Assembly (NCBI RefSeq): GCF_000687935.1
Contig: NZ_JHZZ01000001.1
Span: forward strand, 3,854,001 to 3,918,000
DNA length: 64,000 nt
Source: Polaribacter sp. Hel_I_88
Lineage (GTDB): Bacteria > Bacteroidota > Bacteroidia > Flavobacteriales > Flavobacteriaceae
Direction: 5' to 3'
The translations under genes and the position numbers were made by a program. The notes beneath the pieces are model-generated. The model searched no databases. It had not been told where the DNA came from and saw nothing but the letters and a program-made list of their open reading frames with translations. This document shows positions 7,627-16,220 of the stretch, in pieces (position 1 is the first letter of the stretch; the number at the start of each line of letters is the position of its first letter).

Positions 7627-7791
7627 ATGGCAAAAAAGAAAGCTTTCGCGTTGCGAGTTAATGAAGATATGATCAAAGCTATCGAAAAATGGGCTGCAGA
7701 TGAATTCAGGTCTACAAACGGACAAATAGAATGGATGCTCATGCAAGCTTTAAAAGATGCAAAACGCGAACCTAAAAAGAAAGAAGAATAG
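7627..7791 (+). CDS. Ribbon-helix-helix (Arc-like) DNA-binding protein
   Basis: The 54-residue protein begins MAKKKAFALRVNEDMIKAIEKW, continues with NGQIEWMLMQALKDAKR and ends in a lysine/glutamate-rich tail. The N-terminal basic strand (KAFALRV) plus two helices is the Arc/MetJ ribbon-helix-helix pattern. In such dimers the strand enters the DNA major groove. Similar small Arc-family proteins with a conserved NGQIEW helix are common single genes in Bacteroidota. It may regulate its own or nearby genes. No toxin gene is next to it, so an antitoxin role has no support here. Confidence 0.85.
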   Translation: MAKKKAFALRVNEDMIKAIEKWAADEFRSTNGQIEWMLMQALKDAKREPKKKEE

Positions 7792-7861
7792 AATGTTATT
7801 AAAAATACTTGTTCTATAGAAAAAGACTTTAAAATTTCTGAGAAACAAAAACATTAAATTT

Positions 7862-7896
7862 AAACGCTCATTTTTTATAGAGCGTTTTCTTTTTTA
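7862..7896 (+). terminator. Intrinsic terminator after the small-gene operon
   Basis: AAACGCTC pairs with GAGCGTTT around a T/A-rich loop and is followed by a T-rich run. It closes the transcript ending at the ribbon-helix-helix gene and lies before the sortilin-like gene. Confidence 0.75.
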
Positions 7897-7935
7897 TATA
7901 TTGTTGCCAAATTCAAATTCAATAAATCTTACACA

Positions 7936-10900
7936 ATGAGAAAACTACTAACCTTACTTTTTTTATGTACTACTTCCCTACTCTTTTCTCAAGAGTTTTC
8001 TATGGATTTAGTAAAAAACATGAAACCTAGAAATATTGGACCAGGAGGAATGTCTGGTCGTGTAACATCTATAGATGTTGTAGAATCTAATCCAGAAATT
8101 ATGTATGTAGGTACTGCTTCTGGAGGTATCTGGAAATCTACTTCTGGTGGTGTTAAATGGGAGCCTATTTTCGAAAATGAACTTACAGCATCTATTGGTG
8201 CAGTTGCTATTCAACAATCAAACCCAAGTGTAATTTGGGCAGGTACAGGAGAAGGAAACCCAAGAAATAGTTTAAATGGTGGTTTTGGAATTTATAAATC
8301 TTTAGATGCAGGAAAAACTTGGCAAGCTATGGGTTTAGAAAAAACACGTCATATTCATAGAGTTATTATTCACCCAACAAACCCAGATATTGTTTATGTT
8401 GGTGCAATTGGTTCTCCTTGGGGAGAGCACAAAGAAAGAGGTGTTTACAAAACAACTGATGGTGGAAAGTCTTGGAAACAAATTTTATATAATAATGATA
8501 AAACTGGGGCTGCAGATTTAATTATGGATCCAACAAATCCAAATAAATTAATTGCTGCAATGTGGGAACACAAACGTGATCCTTGGTTCTTTAAATCTGG
8601 TGGAGAAGGTTCTGGTTTATACATCACACATGATGGAGGAGAAAACTGGAAAGAAGTTACTGAAAAAGAAGGTTTTCCAAAAGGTGATTTAGGTAGAATT
8701 GGTGTGGCAATTGCACCTAGCGAACCAAATACAATTTATGCTTTGGTAGAAGCAAAAAAGAATGCATTGTATAAAAGTGAAGATGGAGGTTTTAAATGGA
8801 GAAAAATAAATGATAAATCTGATATAGGAAACAGACCTTTTTACTATTCAGAAATTTATGTAGACCCACAAAATGAAAATCGTGTGTATTCTGTATTTAC
8901 CTATGTAAATGTTTCTGAAGATGGAGGTAGAAACTTTAAGCAATTAATGCCTGCTTATGGAGTAGATAATGGAGTGCATCCAGATCATCATGCTTGGTGG
9001 ATTCATCCAAACAATGGCAAATTTATGATTGATGGTAATGATGGTGGATTAAACATTACCAAAGATGGAGGAAAATCCTGGAGATTTATTGGTAACATTC
9101 CTGTTGCTCAGTTCTATCATATTAATGTAGATAATGAGTTCCCATATAATGTTTATGGTGGAATGCAAGATAATGGTTCTTGGAGAGGCCCTGCTTATGT
9201 TTGGAAAGATCAAGGAATTAGAAACAGTTATTGGCAAGAAATTTCTTTTGGTGATGGTTTTGATGTAGTGCCAGATAAAGATGACTCAAGATATGGTTGG
9301 TCTATGAGTCAGCAAGGATCTGTAGTAAGGTATGACCATATTACAGGTAATAATTATTCTGTAAAACCAACACATAAAGACCCAAATGTAGAATTACGTT
9401 TCAATTGGAATGCAGCAATAAATATGGATCCTTTTGATAATAGTACTCTGTATTTTGGTAGTCAGTTTGTACATAAATCTACAGATAAGGGCTTAACTTG
9501 GGAGGTTATTTCTCCAGATTTAACAACAAACAATCCAGAGAAATTAAGACAATCTGAAAGTGGTGGTTTAACTATGGATGCAACTGGTGCAGAAAATCAT
9601 TGTACAGTTTTAGTAATTGAGCCAACTACTTTAGAAAAAGATGTTTTATGGGCTGCAACAGATGATGGCCAAGTTCATATTACGAAAGATGGTGGTGCAA
9701 ACTGGACAAACGTTGCTAAAAATATTAAAGGACTACCAGAATTTAGTTGGATTACACAAATTAAAGCATCTAATAAAAACAAAGGTGAAGCACTTTTAAT
9801 AGCTAATGATTACAGACGTTTTAACTACACTCCTTATGCGTACAGAACTAAAAATTACGGAAAAACTTGGGAGCGAATTGTAGATGAAAATGATGTACAA
9901 AGTTATACACTTTGTATCATTGAAGATCCAGAAAATGAAAACTTACTATTTTTAGGAACAGATGATGGTTTATACATTTCATTGAATGCTGGTGAAAAAT
10001 GGACAAAATGGACAAATGGTTTCCCAACTGTTCCTGTAAAAGATTTGGTAATTCATCCAAGAGAACACGATTTAGTAATTGGTACTTTTGGACGAGCTGC
10101 TTGGGTTTTAGATGATATTAGACCTTTAAGAGCTTTGGCAAATAAAAATGCAACCGCTAAAAAATTACATTTATTTGAACCTCCAACTTCGTATCAACCT
10201 GCAACGCAACAACCAACAGGAAGTAGATTTGGTGCAGATGCCATGTATCAAGGAGAAAATAGAAATGGTGGTGCCATTATTTCTTATTATGTTGATGTTC
10301 CTAAAGCTGATAAAAAAGAAGAAAATGAAGACAAAAAAGAAGATGATGAAATCCTGAAACAAGTTCAGGATGACAAAAAAGTCAAGTTTGATTCTATTAC
10401 ATTAGAAGTTTTTGATGGTGAAAGACAAATTAGAACGCTAAAATTTAAAGCTCCAAAAGAAAGTGGCGTTCATAAAACCACTTGGTATTTAAGAGAAAAA
10501 GGAGTTGATAGGGCTTCAAGAAGTATCAGAAAATCAACCAGAGAACCATCTGGTGTAGAAGTGAAACCAGGTGTTTATCAATTAAAAATGACTTTTGGTG
10601 ATGTAGTTGCAGAACAATCTATAAAAGTAGAATTCGACCCTAGATTAGAGATTTCTCAGGAAGCTATCAATCAAAAATACAATGCCAGTAAAGAGCTTGA
10701 AACTTATCAAGAAAAAATTGCTGCAATTGTTAAGCAATTGGTTGAAAGTAAAAATACGGCAACTTTTATTAAGTCAGATTTGTCTAAAGAAGATAAAGTT
10801 AAATACAAAGAGGAAATTAAATCATCAACTAAAATTATTAAAAAAGTGGATAGTTTACTAGCAATGTATTTAGGTACAATTGACAAAAGACAAGGGATTA

Positions 10901-11142
10901 CAAGAAATCCAGAAGTTACCGTTAATCAACGTTTTGGGCAGGCAAGTAGATACATTCGTTCTCGTTTTGGAGAGCAAACATCAACAGAGCAAATATTAAT
11001 GAATCAGTTTGTTGAAGAGTTTAAAAAGGCAGTTTCAGAAACAAATACGTTCTTTAATAATGATTGGATTGCTTATAAAAAATCTGTAGAAAATATTAAT
11101 ATTTCTCCTTTTAAAGAAACCAAAATTTATTCAGCAAATTAG
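7936..11142 (+). CDS. Exported sortilin/VPS10-like Asp-box beta-propeller protein
   Basis: The 1068-residue exported protein has a signal peptide (1-18) and a large propeller built from Asp-box repeats. About eleven S/TxDxGxxW-type motifs are visible, for example TTDGGKSWKQI, THDGGENWKEV, SEDGGFKWRKI and TKDGGANWTNV. This matches the VPS10/sortilin N-terminal or glycosyl-hydrolase BNR type often annotated in Flavobacteriia. A C-terminal beta-sandwich and helical part (about 780-1068) follow. Its activity is unknown, since Asp boxes are structural and do not prove sialidase action. At codons 804-813 a dispersed palindrome is read through as a DEILKQVQDD peptide. It leads a small group with a DUF2490 barrel and a DUF819 permease. 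Confidence 0.88.
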   Translation: MRKLLTLLFLCTTSLLFSQEFSMDLVKNMKPRNIGPGGMSGRVTSIDVVESNPEIMYVGTASGGIWKSTSGGVKWEPIFENELTASIGAVAIQQSNPSVIWAGTGEGNPRNSLNGGFGIYKSLDAGKTWQAMGLEKTRHIHRVIIHPTNPDIVYVGAIGSPWGEHKERGVYKTTDGGKSWKQILYNNDKTGAADLIMDPTNPNKLIAAMWEHKRDPWFFKSGGEGSGLYITHDGGENWKEVTEKEGFPKGDLGRIGVAIAPSEPNTIYALVEAKKNALYKSEDGGFKWRKINDKSDIGNRPFYYSEIYVDPQNENRVYSVFTYVNVSEDGGRNFKQLMPAYGVDNGVHPDHHAWWIHPNNGKFMIDGNDGGLNITKDGGKSWRFIGNIPVAQFYHINVDNEFPYNVYGGMQDNGSWRGPAYVWKDQGIRNSYWQEISFGDGFDVVPDKDDSRYGWSMSQQGSVVRYDHITGNNYSVKPTHKDPNVELRFNWNAAINMDPFDNSTLYFGSQFVHKSTDKGLTWEVISPDLTTNNPEKLRQSESGGLTMDATGAENHCTVLVIEPTTLEKDVLWAATDDGQVHITKDGGANWTNVAKNIKGLPEFSWITQIKASNKNKGEALLIANDYRRFNYTPYAYRTKNYGKTWERIVDENDVQSYTLCIIEDPENENLLFLGTDDGLYISLNAGEKWTKWTNGFPTVPVKDLVIHPREHDLVIGTFGRAAWVLDDIRPLRALANKNATAKKLHLFEPPTSYQPATQQPTGSRFGADAMYQGENRNGGAIISYYVDVPKADKKEENEDKKEDDEILKQVQDDKKVKFDSITLEVFDGERQIRTLKFKAPKESGVHKTTWYLREKGVDRASRSIRKSTREPSGVEVKPGVYQLKMTFGDVVAEQSIKVEFDPRLEISQEAINQKYNASKELETYQEKIAAIVKQLVESKNTATFIKSDLSKEDKVKYKEEIKSSTKIIKKVDSLLAMYLGTIDKRQGITRNPEVTVNQRFGQASRYIRSRFGEQTSTEQILMNQFVEEFKKAVSETNTFFNNDWIAYKKSVENINISPFKETKIYSAN
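10345..10374 (+). repeat. Dispersed palindrome inside a coding sequence
   Basis: The core GAAATCCTGAAACAAGTTCA (starting at 10348) continues GGATGAC and contains CCTGAA-N5-TTCAGG. This is the wide-spread CCTGAAACAAGTTCAGG-type repeat of Bacteroidota and other bacteria (from memory). Here it is in frame within the sortilin-like gene and gives the peptide EILKQVQDD in a lysine/glutamate-rich linker. Confidence 0.75.
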
Positions 11143-11143
11143 T

Positions 11144-11812
11144 ATGATTAAAAAACTTGTAGTTCTTTTGGTCTTCACTTTAATGATGTTTAAAGTGAAG
11201 GCTCAAAATGCTGAAAATAAATTAGGGGCTTGGTACATGTACAATGGTTCTCATAAATTAACAGAGAAATATTCGTTGCAAACCATGGCGCATTTTAGGT
11301 ATTTTGAAGTTGCTAGCTCTTTTCAACAGGAGATTTATAGATTAGGTGTTAATTACAAATTTAATCCTAAAATGAATCTAACTTTGGGTGCAAGTTATTC
11401 CACAGGAGATTTGGCTTACGATGTTGAGTCTCCTTTATTATACGAGTGGCGTTTGTATGAAGATTTTAACATCAACAGTAAATGGAGAAAATTTAAAGCA
11501 AGACATCGTTTACGTTTGGAGCATAGATTTATTCATAAAAATATAAATACCGACGAAACTCAAAATTGGTTTCGTTATGATTTAAATGTAAATTACCCCA
11601 TTACCGAAAATTGGAGCGTATATGCTTTTAATGAAATCTTTTTGAACTTAGATAGAAGTGAAATATTTGCTCAAAACTGGACAGGTGCTGGTTTTCTTCG
11701 AAAAATAAATAAAAACTTAAAAGTTAAATTTGGATATTTTCAAATTAAACAAAATAGCAGAACTCTAAAAAGAGTTCGAGTTGGTGTACTTTTAAACACA
11801 GATTTCTTTTAA
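11144..11812 (+). CDS. DUF2490 outer-membrane beta-barrel protein
   Basis: The 222-residue protein has a signal peptide (1-20) and then alternating amphipathic strands (for example YSLQTMAHFRYFEV, MNLTLGASYSTGDLAY, KFKARHRLRLEHRFIHK). It ends in the aromatic LLNTDFF, as expected for an outer-membrane barrel. The layout matches DUF2490, whose function is unknown. It starts 1 base after the sortilin-like gene and precedes the DUF819 permease by 11 bases, so the three are probably co-transcribed. Confidence 0.85.
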   Translation: MIKKLVVLLVFTLMMFKVKAQNAENKLGAWYMYNGSHKLTEKYSLQTMAHFRYFEVASSFQQEIYRLGVNYKFNPKMNLTLGASYSTGDLAYDVESPLLYEWRLYEDFNINSKWRKFKARHRLRLEHRFIHKNINTDETQNWFRYDLNVNYPITENWSVYAFNEIFLNLDRSEIFAQNWTGAGFLRKINKNLKVKFGYFQIKQNSRTLKRVRVGVLLNTDFF

Positions 11813-11823
11813 AATTATATATA

Positions 11824-13131
11824 ATGTCTGAACCCATATTTACAAATGATGCCATTGTTTTTGGTGTTTTAATGATTTCTTTAGGATTTGTTTTTTACAC
11901 AGAAAGTAAAACTTCTGGGTTTTGGTTCAAGTTTTATAAAATTGTGCCAGGTTTATTTATGGCATATTTTATTCCTGCAATTTTTACAACAATTGGTTTG
12001 ATTTCTCCTGAATGGGAAACTACAAATTCAGTTGGCGAAACCGTTTCTGGAAAATCAGAATTATATTATGTTGCAAGTCGTTTTTTATTACCAGCAGCAC
12101 TAGTTTTAATGACGTTAAGTATCGATTTAAAAGCCATTTTTAACCTTGGTTCTAAAGCCTTGATTATGTTTTTTACAGGAACTATTGGTATTGTTATTGG
12201 TGGTCCAATTGCCATTTTATTAATTTCAATTTTCTCGCCAGAAACAGTTGGTGGTGCAGATTTTGATGCTGTTTGGAGAGGACTTTCCACACTTGCAGGA
12301 AGTTGGATTGGTGGTGGTGCCAATCAAACTGCCATGTTAGAAATTTACAAGTTCAACCCTGCAAAATATGGTGCTATGGTTTTTGTTGATATTGTAATCG
12401 CTAATATTTGGATGGCAGTAATATTGATAGGAATAGGCAAAAAAGACAAAATCGATAAATGGCTTGGTGCAGATACTTCTGCAATCGAAGAATTAAAACA
12501 AAAAGTAATTCTTTTTTCTGATAAAGTAAAAAGAAACCCAAGTTTAACAGATTTAATGATTATGCTAGCCATTGCTTTTGGTACTGTTGGTTTTGGGCAT
12601 TTTGCTTCAAAATATTTGGGCGCTTTTTTCAGTGATTTTGTTGCTTCGATTGCCTCTCAAACTTGGCGAAATATTTTCTCATTTTTAGGTTCAAGTTTTT
12701 TCTGGTTGATTAGTATTTCTACAATAGTTGCTATTATTTTATCATTTACAAAAGCTAAAAATTACGAAGGTGCAGGAGCCAGCAAATTAGGAAGCGTTTT
12801 TATTTACATTTTAGTTGCCACCATTGGTATGAAAATGGATTTATTAATGATTTTAGACAATGTTGGCTTAATTGCTATTGGGTTAGTTTGGATGTCGATC
12901 CACGCAGGTTTATTAATTTTGATTGCCAAATTAATTAAAGCTCCTTACTTCTTTTTAGCTGTGGGAAGTCAGGCAAATGTTGGTGGTGCAGCCTCTGCTC
13001 CTATTGTTGCACAAGCTTTTCATCCATCATTAGCCACTGTTGGTGTTTTATTAGCTGTTTTTGGGTATGCTATAGGAACCATTGGTGCAATTGCTTGTAC
13101 TATTTTGATGGAATTATCAGCAACTTTATAA
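11824..13131 (+). CDS. DUF819 family integral membrane permease
   Basis: This 435-residue protein has about ten to twelve hydrophobic segments. Glycine-rich motifs typical of the DUF819 (YjcL-like) family are present, notably the segments WIGGGANQTA (about 160) and GSQANVGGAASAPIVAQAF (about 385-403). These inverted-repeat motifs resemble transporters of the CPA/AT clan and glutamate or malonate carriers. The substrate is unknown. It follows the DUF2490 gene by 11 bases. The family has no firm biochemical annotation that I can cite. Confidence 0.88.
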   Translation: MSEPIFTNDAIVFGVLMISLGFVFYTESKTSGFWFKFYKIVPGLFMAYFIPAIFTTIGLISPEWETTNSVGETVSGKSELYYVASRFLLPAALVLMTLSIDLKAIFNLGSKALIMFFTGTIGIVIGGPIAILLISIFSPETVGGADFDAVWRGLSTLAGSWIGGGANQTAMLEIYKFNPAKYGAMVFVDIVIANIWMAVILIGIGKKDKIDKWLGADTSAIEELKQKVILFSDKVKRNPSLTDLMIMLAIAFGTVGFGHFASKYLGAFFSDFVASIASQTWRNIFSFLGSSFFWLISISTIVAIILSFTKAKNYEGAGASKLGSVFIYILVATIGMKMDLLMILDNVGLIAIGLVWMSIHAGLLILIAKLIKAPYFFLAVGSQANVGGAASAPIVAQAFHPSLATVGVLLAVFGYAIGTIGAIACTILMELSATL

Positions 13132-13170
13132 AAAAAATCAGCATATTTGCACTCGAAAAATAAACATCAA

Positions 13171-13875
13171 ATGAAAAAAATTCTTGCAGTTTTAGCAATC
13201 TCTGTCTTATTATATGCTTGTTCCTCAAAAAAAGATGGAAATATGATTGTAGAAGGACAAATTAAAGGACTTAAAAAAGGAAAATTATATTTACAGAAAA
13301 TGGTAGATACTGTTTTGGTGTCTGTAGATTCTGTTGCTTTATTAGGTACAGATACTTTTAGATTGACTGATAATGTAGACTCACCTGTTTTATATTATTT
13401 AACTTTTGATGGCAATACCACAGATAAAAGAATTCTTTTCTTTGGTGAAGCAGGAACTATTACCATTAATGATAAAGTAGAAGTATTTGGATTTAATCCA
13501 GAAATAAAAGGCTCAAAAAATCAAGAAATTTTAGATAAATATAACTTGGTTAGTAAAAAATTTCAAAGTCAACGTTTAGAATTTATCAAAAAAGATTTTG
13601 ATGCAAAAAGGGCAAACGACAAAGACTTAATTCAAAAACTTGAAGAAGATTACAAAAGAATGGTAAGAAGAAGAGTTTTATACACTACGAATTTTGCACT
13701 TTCAAATGCAGATACAGAGGTTGCACCTTATATTGCTTTAACAGAAATGTATGATGCAAGTTTACAAATGTTAGATACAGTAAACAATAAATTATCTCCT
13801 AGAGTAAAAGATTCTGAGTATGGAAAGCGCTTTCAGGAATATTTAGACAACATAAAAGCGAATCAAGAAAATTAG
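13171..13875 (+). CDS. DUF4369-like lipoprotein
   Basis: The start is placed at the ATG at 13171, giving MKKILAVLAISVLLYACSS, a lipoprotein signal with the acylated cysteine at residue 18. An upstream TTG (13147) lies inside a promoter-like CATATTTG (13142-13149) and is unlikely to be used. The 234-residue protein has an N-terminal beta-rich domain (VEGQIKGLKKGKLYLQKMVDTVLVSVDS) like DUF4369, often found before thioredoxin domains. Here a helical C-terminus follows and no CxxC is present. It is probably anchored in the outer membrane or facing the periplasm. Function is unknown. Confidence 0.82.
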   Translation: MKKILAVLAISVLLYACSSKKDGNMIVEGQIKGLKKGKLYLQKMVDTVLVSVDSVALLGTDTFRLTDNVDSPVLYYLTFDGNTTDKRILFFGEAGTITINDKVEVFGFNPEIKGSKNQEILDKYNLVSKKFQSQRLEFIKKDFDAKRANDKDLIQKLEEDYKRMVRRRVLYTTNFALSNADTEVAPYIALTEMYDASLQMLDTVNNKLSPRVKDSEYGKRFQEYLDNIKANQEN

Positions 13876-13895
13876 ATTTCTTTTATTTTACAAAC

Positions 13896-13936
13896 AAAAA
13901 CGAGGAAGTAATTTTAAATTACTTCCTCGTTTTTTG
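13896..13936 (+). terminator. Intrinsic terminator after the DUF4369-like gene
   Basis: CGAGGAAGTAATT pairs perfectly with AATTACTTCCTCG around a 3-base loop and is followed by a T-run. It is a very strong hairpin. Confidence 0.9.
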
Positions 13937-14185
13937 TTTTTAAGATATTCATGTTACTAAACTGTAGTGCTTTAAATAACACTTAACTAAGTGAGAATCT
14001 TGATAAATAAGTTCTATAAAAAGTATCTTTAAAGTCAAAACAAAAAATGCGTAAAGTAGACTTTAACAAACTTTACAAATTATAATTATGAATACAATTT
14101 TTATAATGTACATCTATTTTAAAAAAAATATAATCCTACTTAATTACAAAACTTGAAATACAGATTACTAGGTTTATTCTAAAAC

Positions 14186-14215
14186 AAAAAAACCGAACAT
14201 TGCTGTTCGGTTTTT
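14186..14215 (-). terminator. Intrinsic terminator of the T9SS-secreted protein gene
   Basis: AAAACCGAACA pairs with TGTTCGGTTTT around a 4-base loop, with A/T runs on both sides. On the minus strand it lies 32 bases after the stop of the 14247-15890 gene. Confidence 0.88.
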
Positions 14216-14246
14216 AAAACTAAAATTTAGTTACAATAACTTATAC

Positions 14247-15890
14247 TTACTGCTTGATAAATTTAGCAGTTCCTGTTGTGTTACCAACATTGTATTTCAC
14301 TAAATAAATACCAGATGATAAGTTAGATATGTTTATTGAAGTTTTTGTGTCATTTACATCTACACTCATTACTTTTTTACCTAAAACATTAAATATATCT
14401 GCATTCTGAATTGTTTCTTTAGCAGAAATATTTAATCTATCAGTTGCTGGATTTGGAAACATTGAGAATCCTAATAATTCATTACTTTCTGTATTAAGAG
14501 TAGAAGCTTTGTAAAAATAAATATTATCAAAATAACCCAGTTTTGTTCTTAAATCTGAAGAAGCACCAATTTTAAACTGAAAAAACGTAGTAACATCAAA
14601 CCCTTTCCCAGCGAAAGTAGCTAAAGGAATATCTATACTTTGCCAAGAATCAAAAACTATAACCTCATCAACCACTTCAGAAGCATTACCTGCACTGCTA
14701 ACAGTAGTTCCAAAACCATAAAAAGCCTCAGAATTTGCTCCACCAGTTCTAGATATCAAATCTAAATAAAATTGATGACCAAGTGAACCTGCTGCCTCAC
14801 TACTAGGAATGAAATAATCAATATGAACCGTATCATAATCAGAAACATCTGTGGTAGTAATTCCTCCAGATGTAATTCCACCTCCCCAACCAATCGCAAG
14901 ATTGATTTTAGCTACATTATTTACTGCTGAAGTTGCATCTAAATCTGGAAAAGTAGGTGTTGCACCAAAAAAATCATCAGCATTCCAGAAATTTGTAAAT
15001 GTACCTGTGTCTGTTATATTATCTTGTAAAGCTAAATGAGTTCCATAAGTTGAAGGTGTTGGAGATGCATTTGGTAACGTAGCCACAATAGATACAGTAT
15101 AAGTTTTAGTATCTGTACCATTTGATGCGGTTACAACTACAGTAGCATCACCTGGCACTGATGTTGCTTGATTTATAACTGCTGATGCTCCAGAGTTTGT
15201 TGTTGTGGCATCTGTAATACTTGGTGCAGTTGTTGTACCTATTTGAACTTCATAAGTATAAGAAGTAGTTGCAGCTGAAAAACCAGATATAGTTACTCCT
15301 TCAACTTTTAAATCGCTTAAAGTAGCATCTTTTAATGGATCAGCAGGTGGCTTTGAAAAGAACAAATTATCGATATAAATTTCATCTGTAGTTCCATTAC
15401 CTCCATCAAATTTTAACTGTCTAATAGTACTTAAATCTGCATTTGGCCATTGAGACAAATCAATCTCTAAAGATTGCCATTCTCCTGGTTTTGCTGCAAT
15501 ACTTACTGCTTGTTCTCCACCAGCCCAAATTAGAGAAAAACCAACAGTTGCATTATTAGTCCAAATATCAATATGTGCCTTTTCAAATCCTACAAGATTT
15601 TGTCTATTATTGTCAAAATCTATACCTTGATAATTAAAGCTTGGTATTTTTATAGCCAAATCACCAGCAATAGCTGGAAATTCTACTCTACCAGAAGTCT
15701 CACCCCAATTAGGGTTTAAATTAGCGGCAATATCAGCATACACTTTTGTATTGGCATCTGTAGTTTGTGTAAAAATTGACACAACATTTGCTGCATCTCT
15801 AGCAGAAGGTGCATCAGGTGCTGTAGTTGGTGCTTGTGAAAACCCAATTGAAGTTATCAATAAGGCTAATAATAAAGTAATTTTTTTCAT
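14247..15890 (-). CDS. T9SS-secreted multi-domain glucan-binding-like protein
   Basis: The 547-residue protein has a signal peptide (1-19). A first carbohydrate-binding-like module covers about 30-180 (NVVSIFTQ...YIDNLFFSK) and a cadherin-like beta-sandwich about 186-270 (LSDLKVEGVTISGF...KTYTVSIV). A second binding-like module runs from about 275 to 461 (...YFDNIYFYK). The type IX secretion C-terminal sorting domain is at about 470-547 (MFPNPATDRLNIS...GIYLVKY). The two modules resemble those in the surface binding lipoproteins of the adjacent laminarin locus. It is probably secreted or attached to the surface and binds glucan without cutting it, since no catalytic motif is visible. It is a separate transcript downstream of the laminarin operon terminator. 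Confidence 0.85.
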   Translation of the reverse strand: MKKITLLLALLITSIGFSQAPTTAPDAPSARDAANVVSIFTQTTDANTKVYADIAANLNPNWGETSGRVEFPAIAGDLAIKIPSFNYQGIDFDNNRQNLVGFEKAHIDIWTNNATVGFSLIWAGGEQAVSIAAKPGEWQSLEIDLSQWPNADLSTIRQLKFDGGNGTTDEIYIDNLFFSKPPADPLKDATLSDLKVEGVTISGFSAATTSYTYEVQIGTTTAPSITDATTTNSGASAVINQATSVPGDATVVVTASNGTDTKTYTVSIVATLPNASPTPSTYGTHLALQDNITDTGTFTNFWNADDFFGATPTFPDLDATSAVNNVAKINLAIGWGGGITSGGITTTDVSDYDTVHIDYFIPSSEAAGSLGHQFYLDLISRTGGANSEAFYGFGTTVSSAGNASEVVDEVIVFDSWQSIDIPLATFAGKGFDVTTFFQFKIGASSDLRTKLGYFDNIYFYKASTLNTESNELLGFSMFPNPATDRLNISAKETIQNADIFNVLGKKVMSVDVNDTKTSINISNLSSGIYLVKYNVGNTTGTAKFIKQ

Positions 15891-16220
15891 AATTATATAT
15901 TTTAAGATTATTAAACAATATTAACCCTAATATACGCAATTTTATCATTTTATACCTCAACAAGAAACATACAACACATAAAATCTGGAGTTATTTTAAT
16001 TAACTTTATTAAAAAAACCCGGTATATAAAGGTTTTTCAAATACATATATAAAATGTTAATTTTTAATCAATTAGAAGGTTTTTTTTTCTTGTATAGGTA
16101 ATGTATGGTTGTAAAAAGAGATGTTGGGTTCTTTAAAAATGAAGTATTGTTTTATGGATAAAAAAACTCTATAAATAATATATCTATAGAGTTTTAAATA
16201 ATATAAGTAGAGTGAAAAAT
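15891..16220. other. Intergenic region downstream of the laminarin operon
   Basis: This 330-base AT-rich gap holds the operon terminator (16162-16199). It should also hold the promoter of the T9SS-secreted protein gene. No exact TAnnTTTG was found on the minus strand. A weak AAAAACC/GGTTTTT hairpin is visible at about 16012-16037. No small gene was seen. Confidence 0.5.
16162..16199 (-). terminator. Terminator at the end of the laminarin operon
   Basis: AAAACTCTATA pairs with TATAGAGTTTT around an AT loop, 22 bases after the last GH17 stop on the minus strand, with T-rich flanks. It marks the end of the long glucan operon. Confidence 0.75.

Larger units (their letters stand above)
13876..14246. 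other. Intergenic region between convergent genes
   Basis: This 371-base gap separates the convergent DUF4369-like gene and the T9SS-secreted protein. It holds one terminator at each end. The 250 AT-rich bases between them show no open frame, RNA-like structure or repeat that I can support. Confidence 0.6.

Noticed and set aside
7627-7791. Toxin-antitoxin module
   Set aside because: The ribbon-helix-helix protein has no toxin-like neighbour. The upstream gene is an exported hydrolase.
10148-10362. Overlapping frames on both strands rich in lysine or phenylalanine
   Set aside because: They are shadows of the lysine/glutamate-rich linker in the sortilin-like gene, with no start context or domain.
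7936-11142. Sialidase function for the Asp-box protein
   Set aside because: Asp boxes are structural repeats of propellers. The arginine triad and catalytic residues of sialidases were not identified.
13147-13170. TTG at 13147 as start of the DUF4369-like gene
   Set aside because: It lies within a promoter-like CATATTTG, and the ATG at 13171 gives an exact lipoprotein signal.
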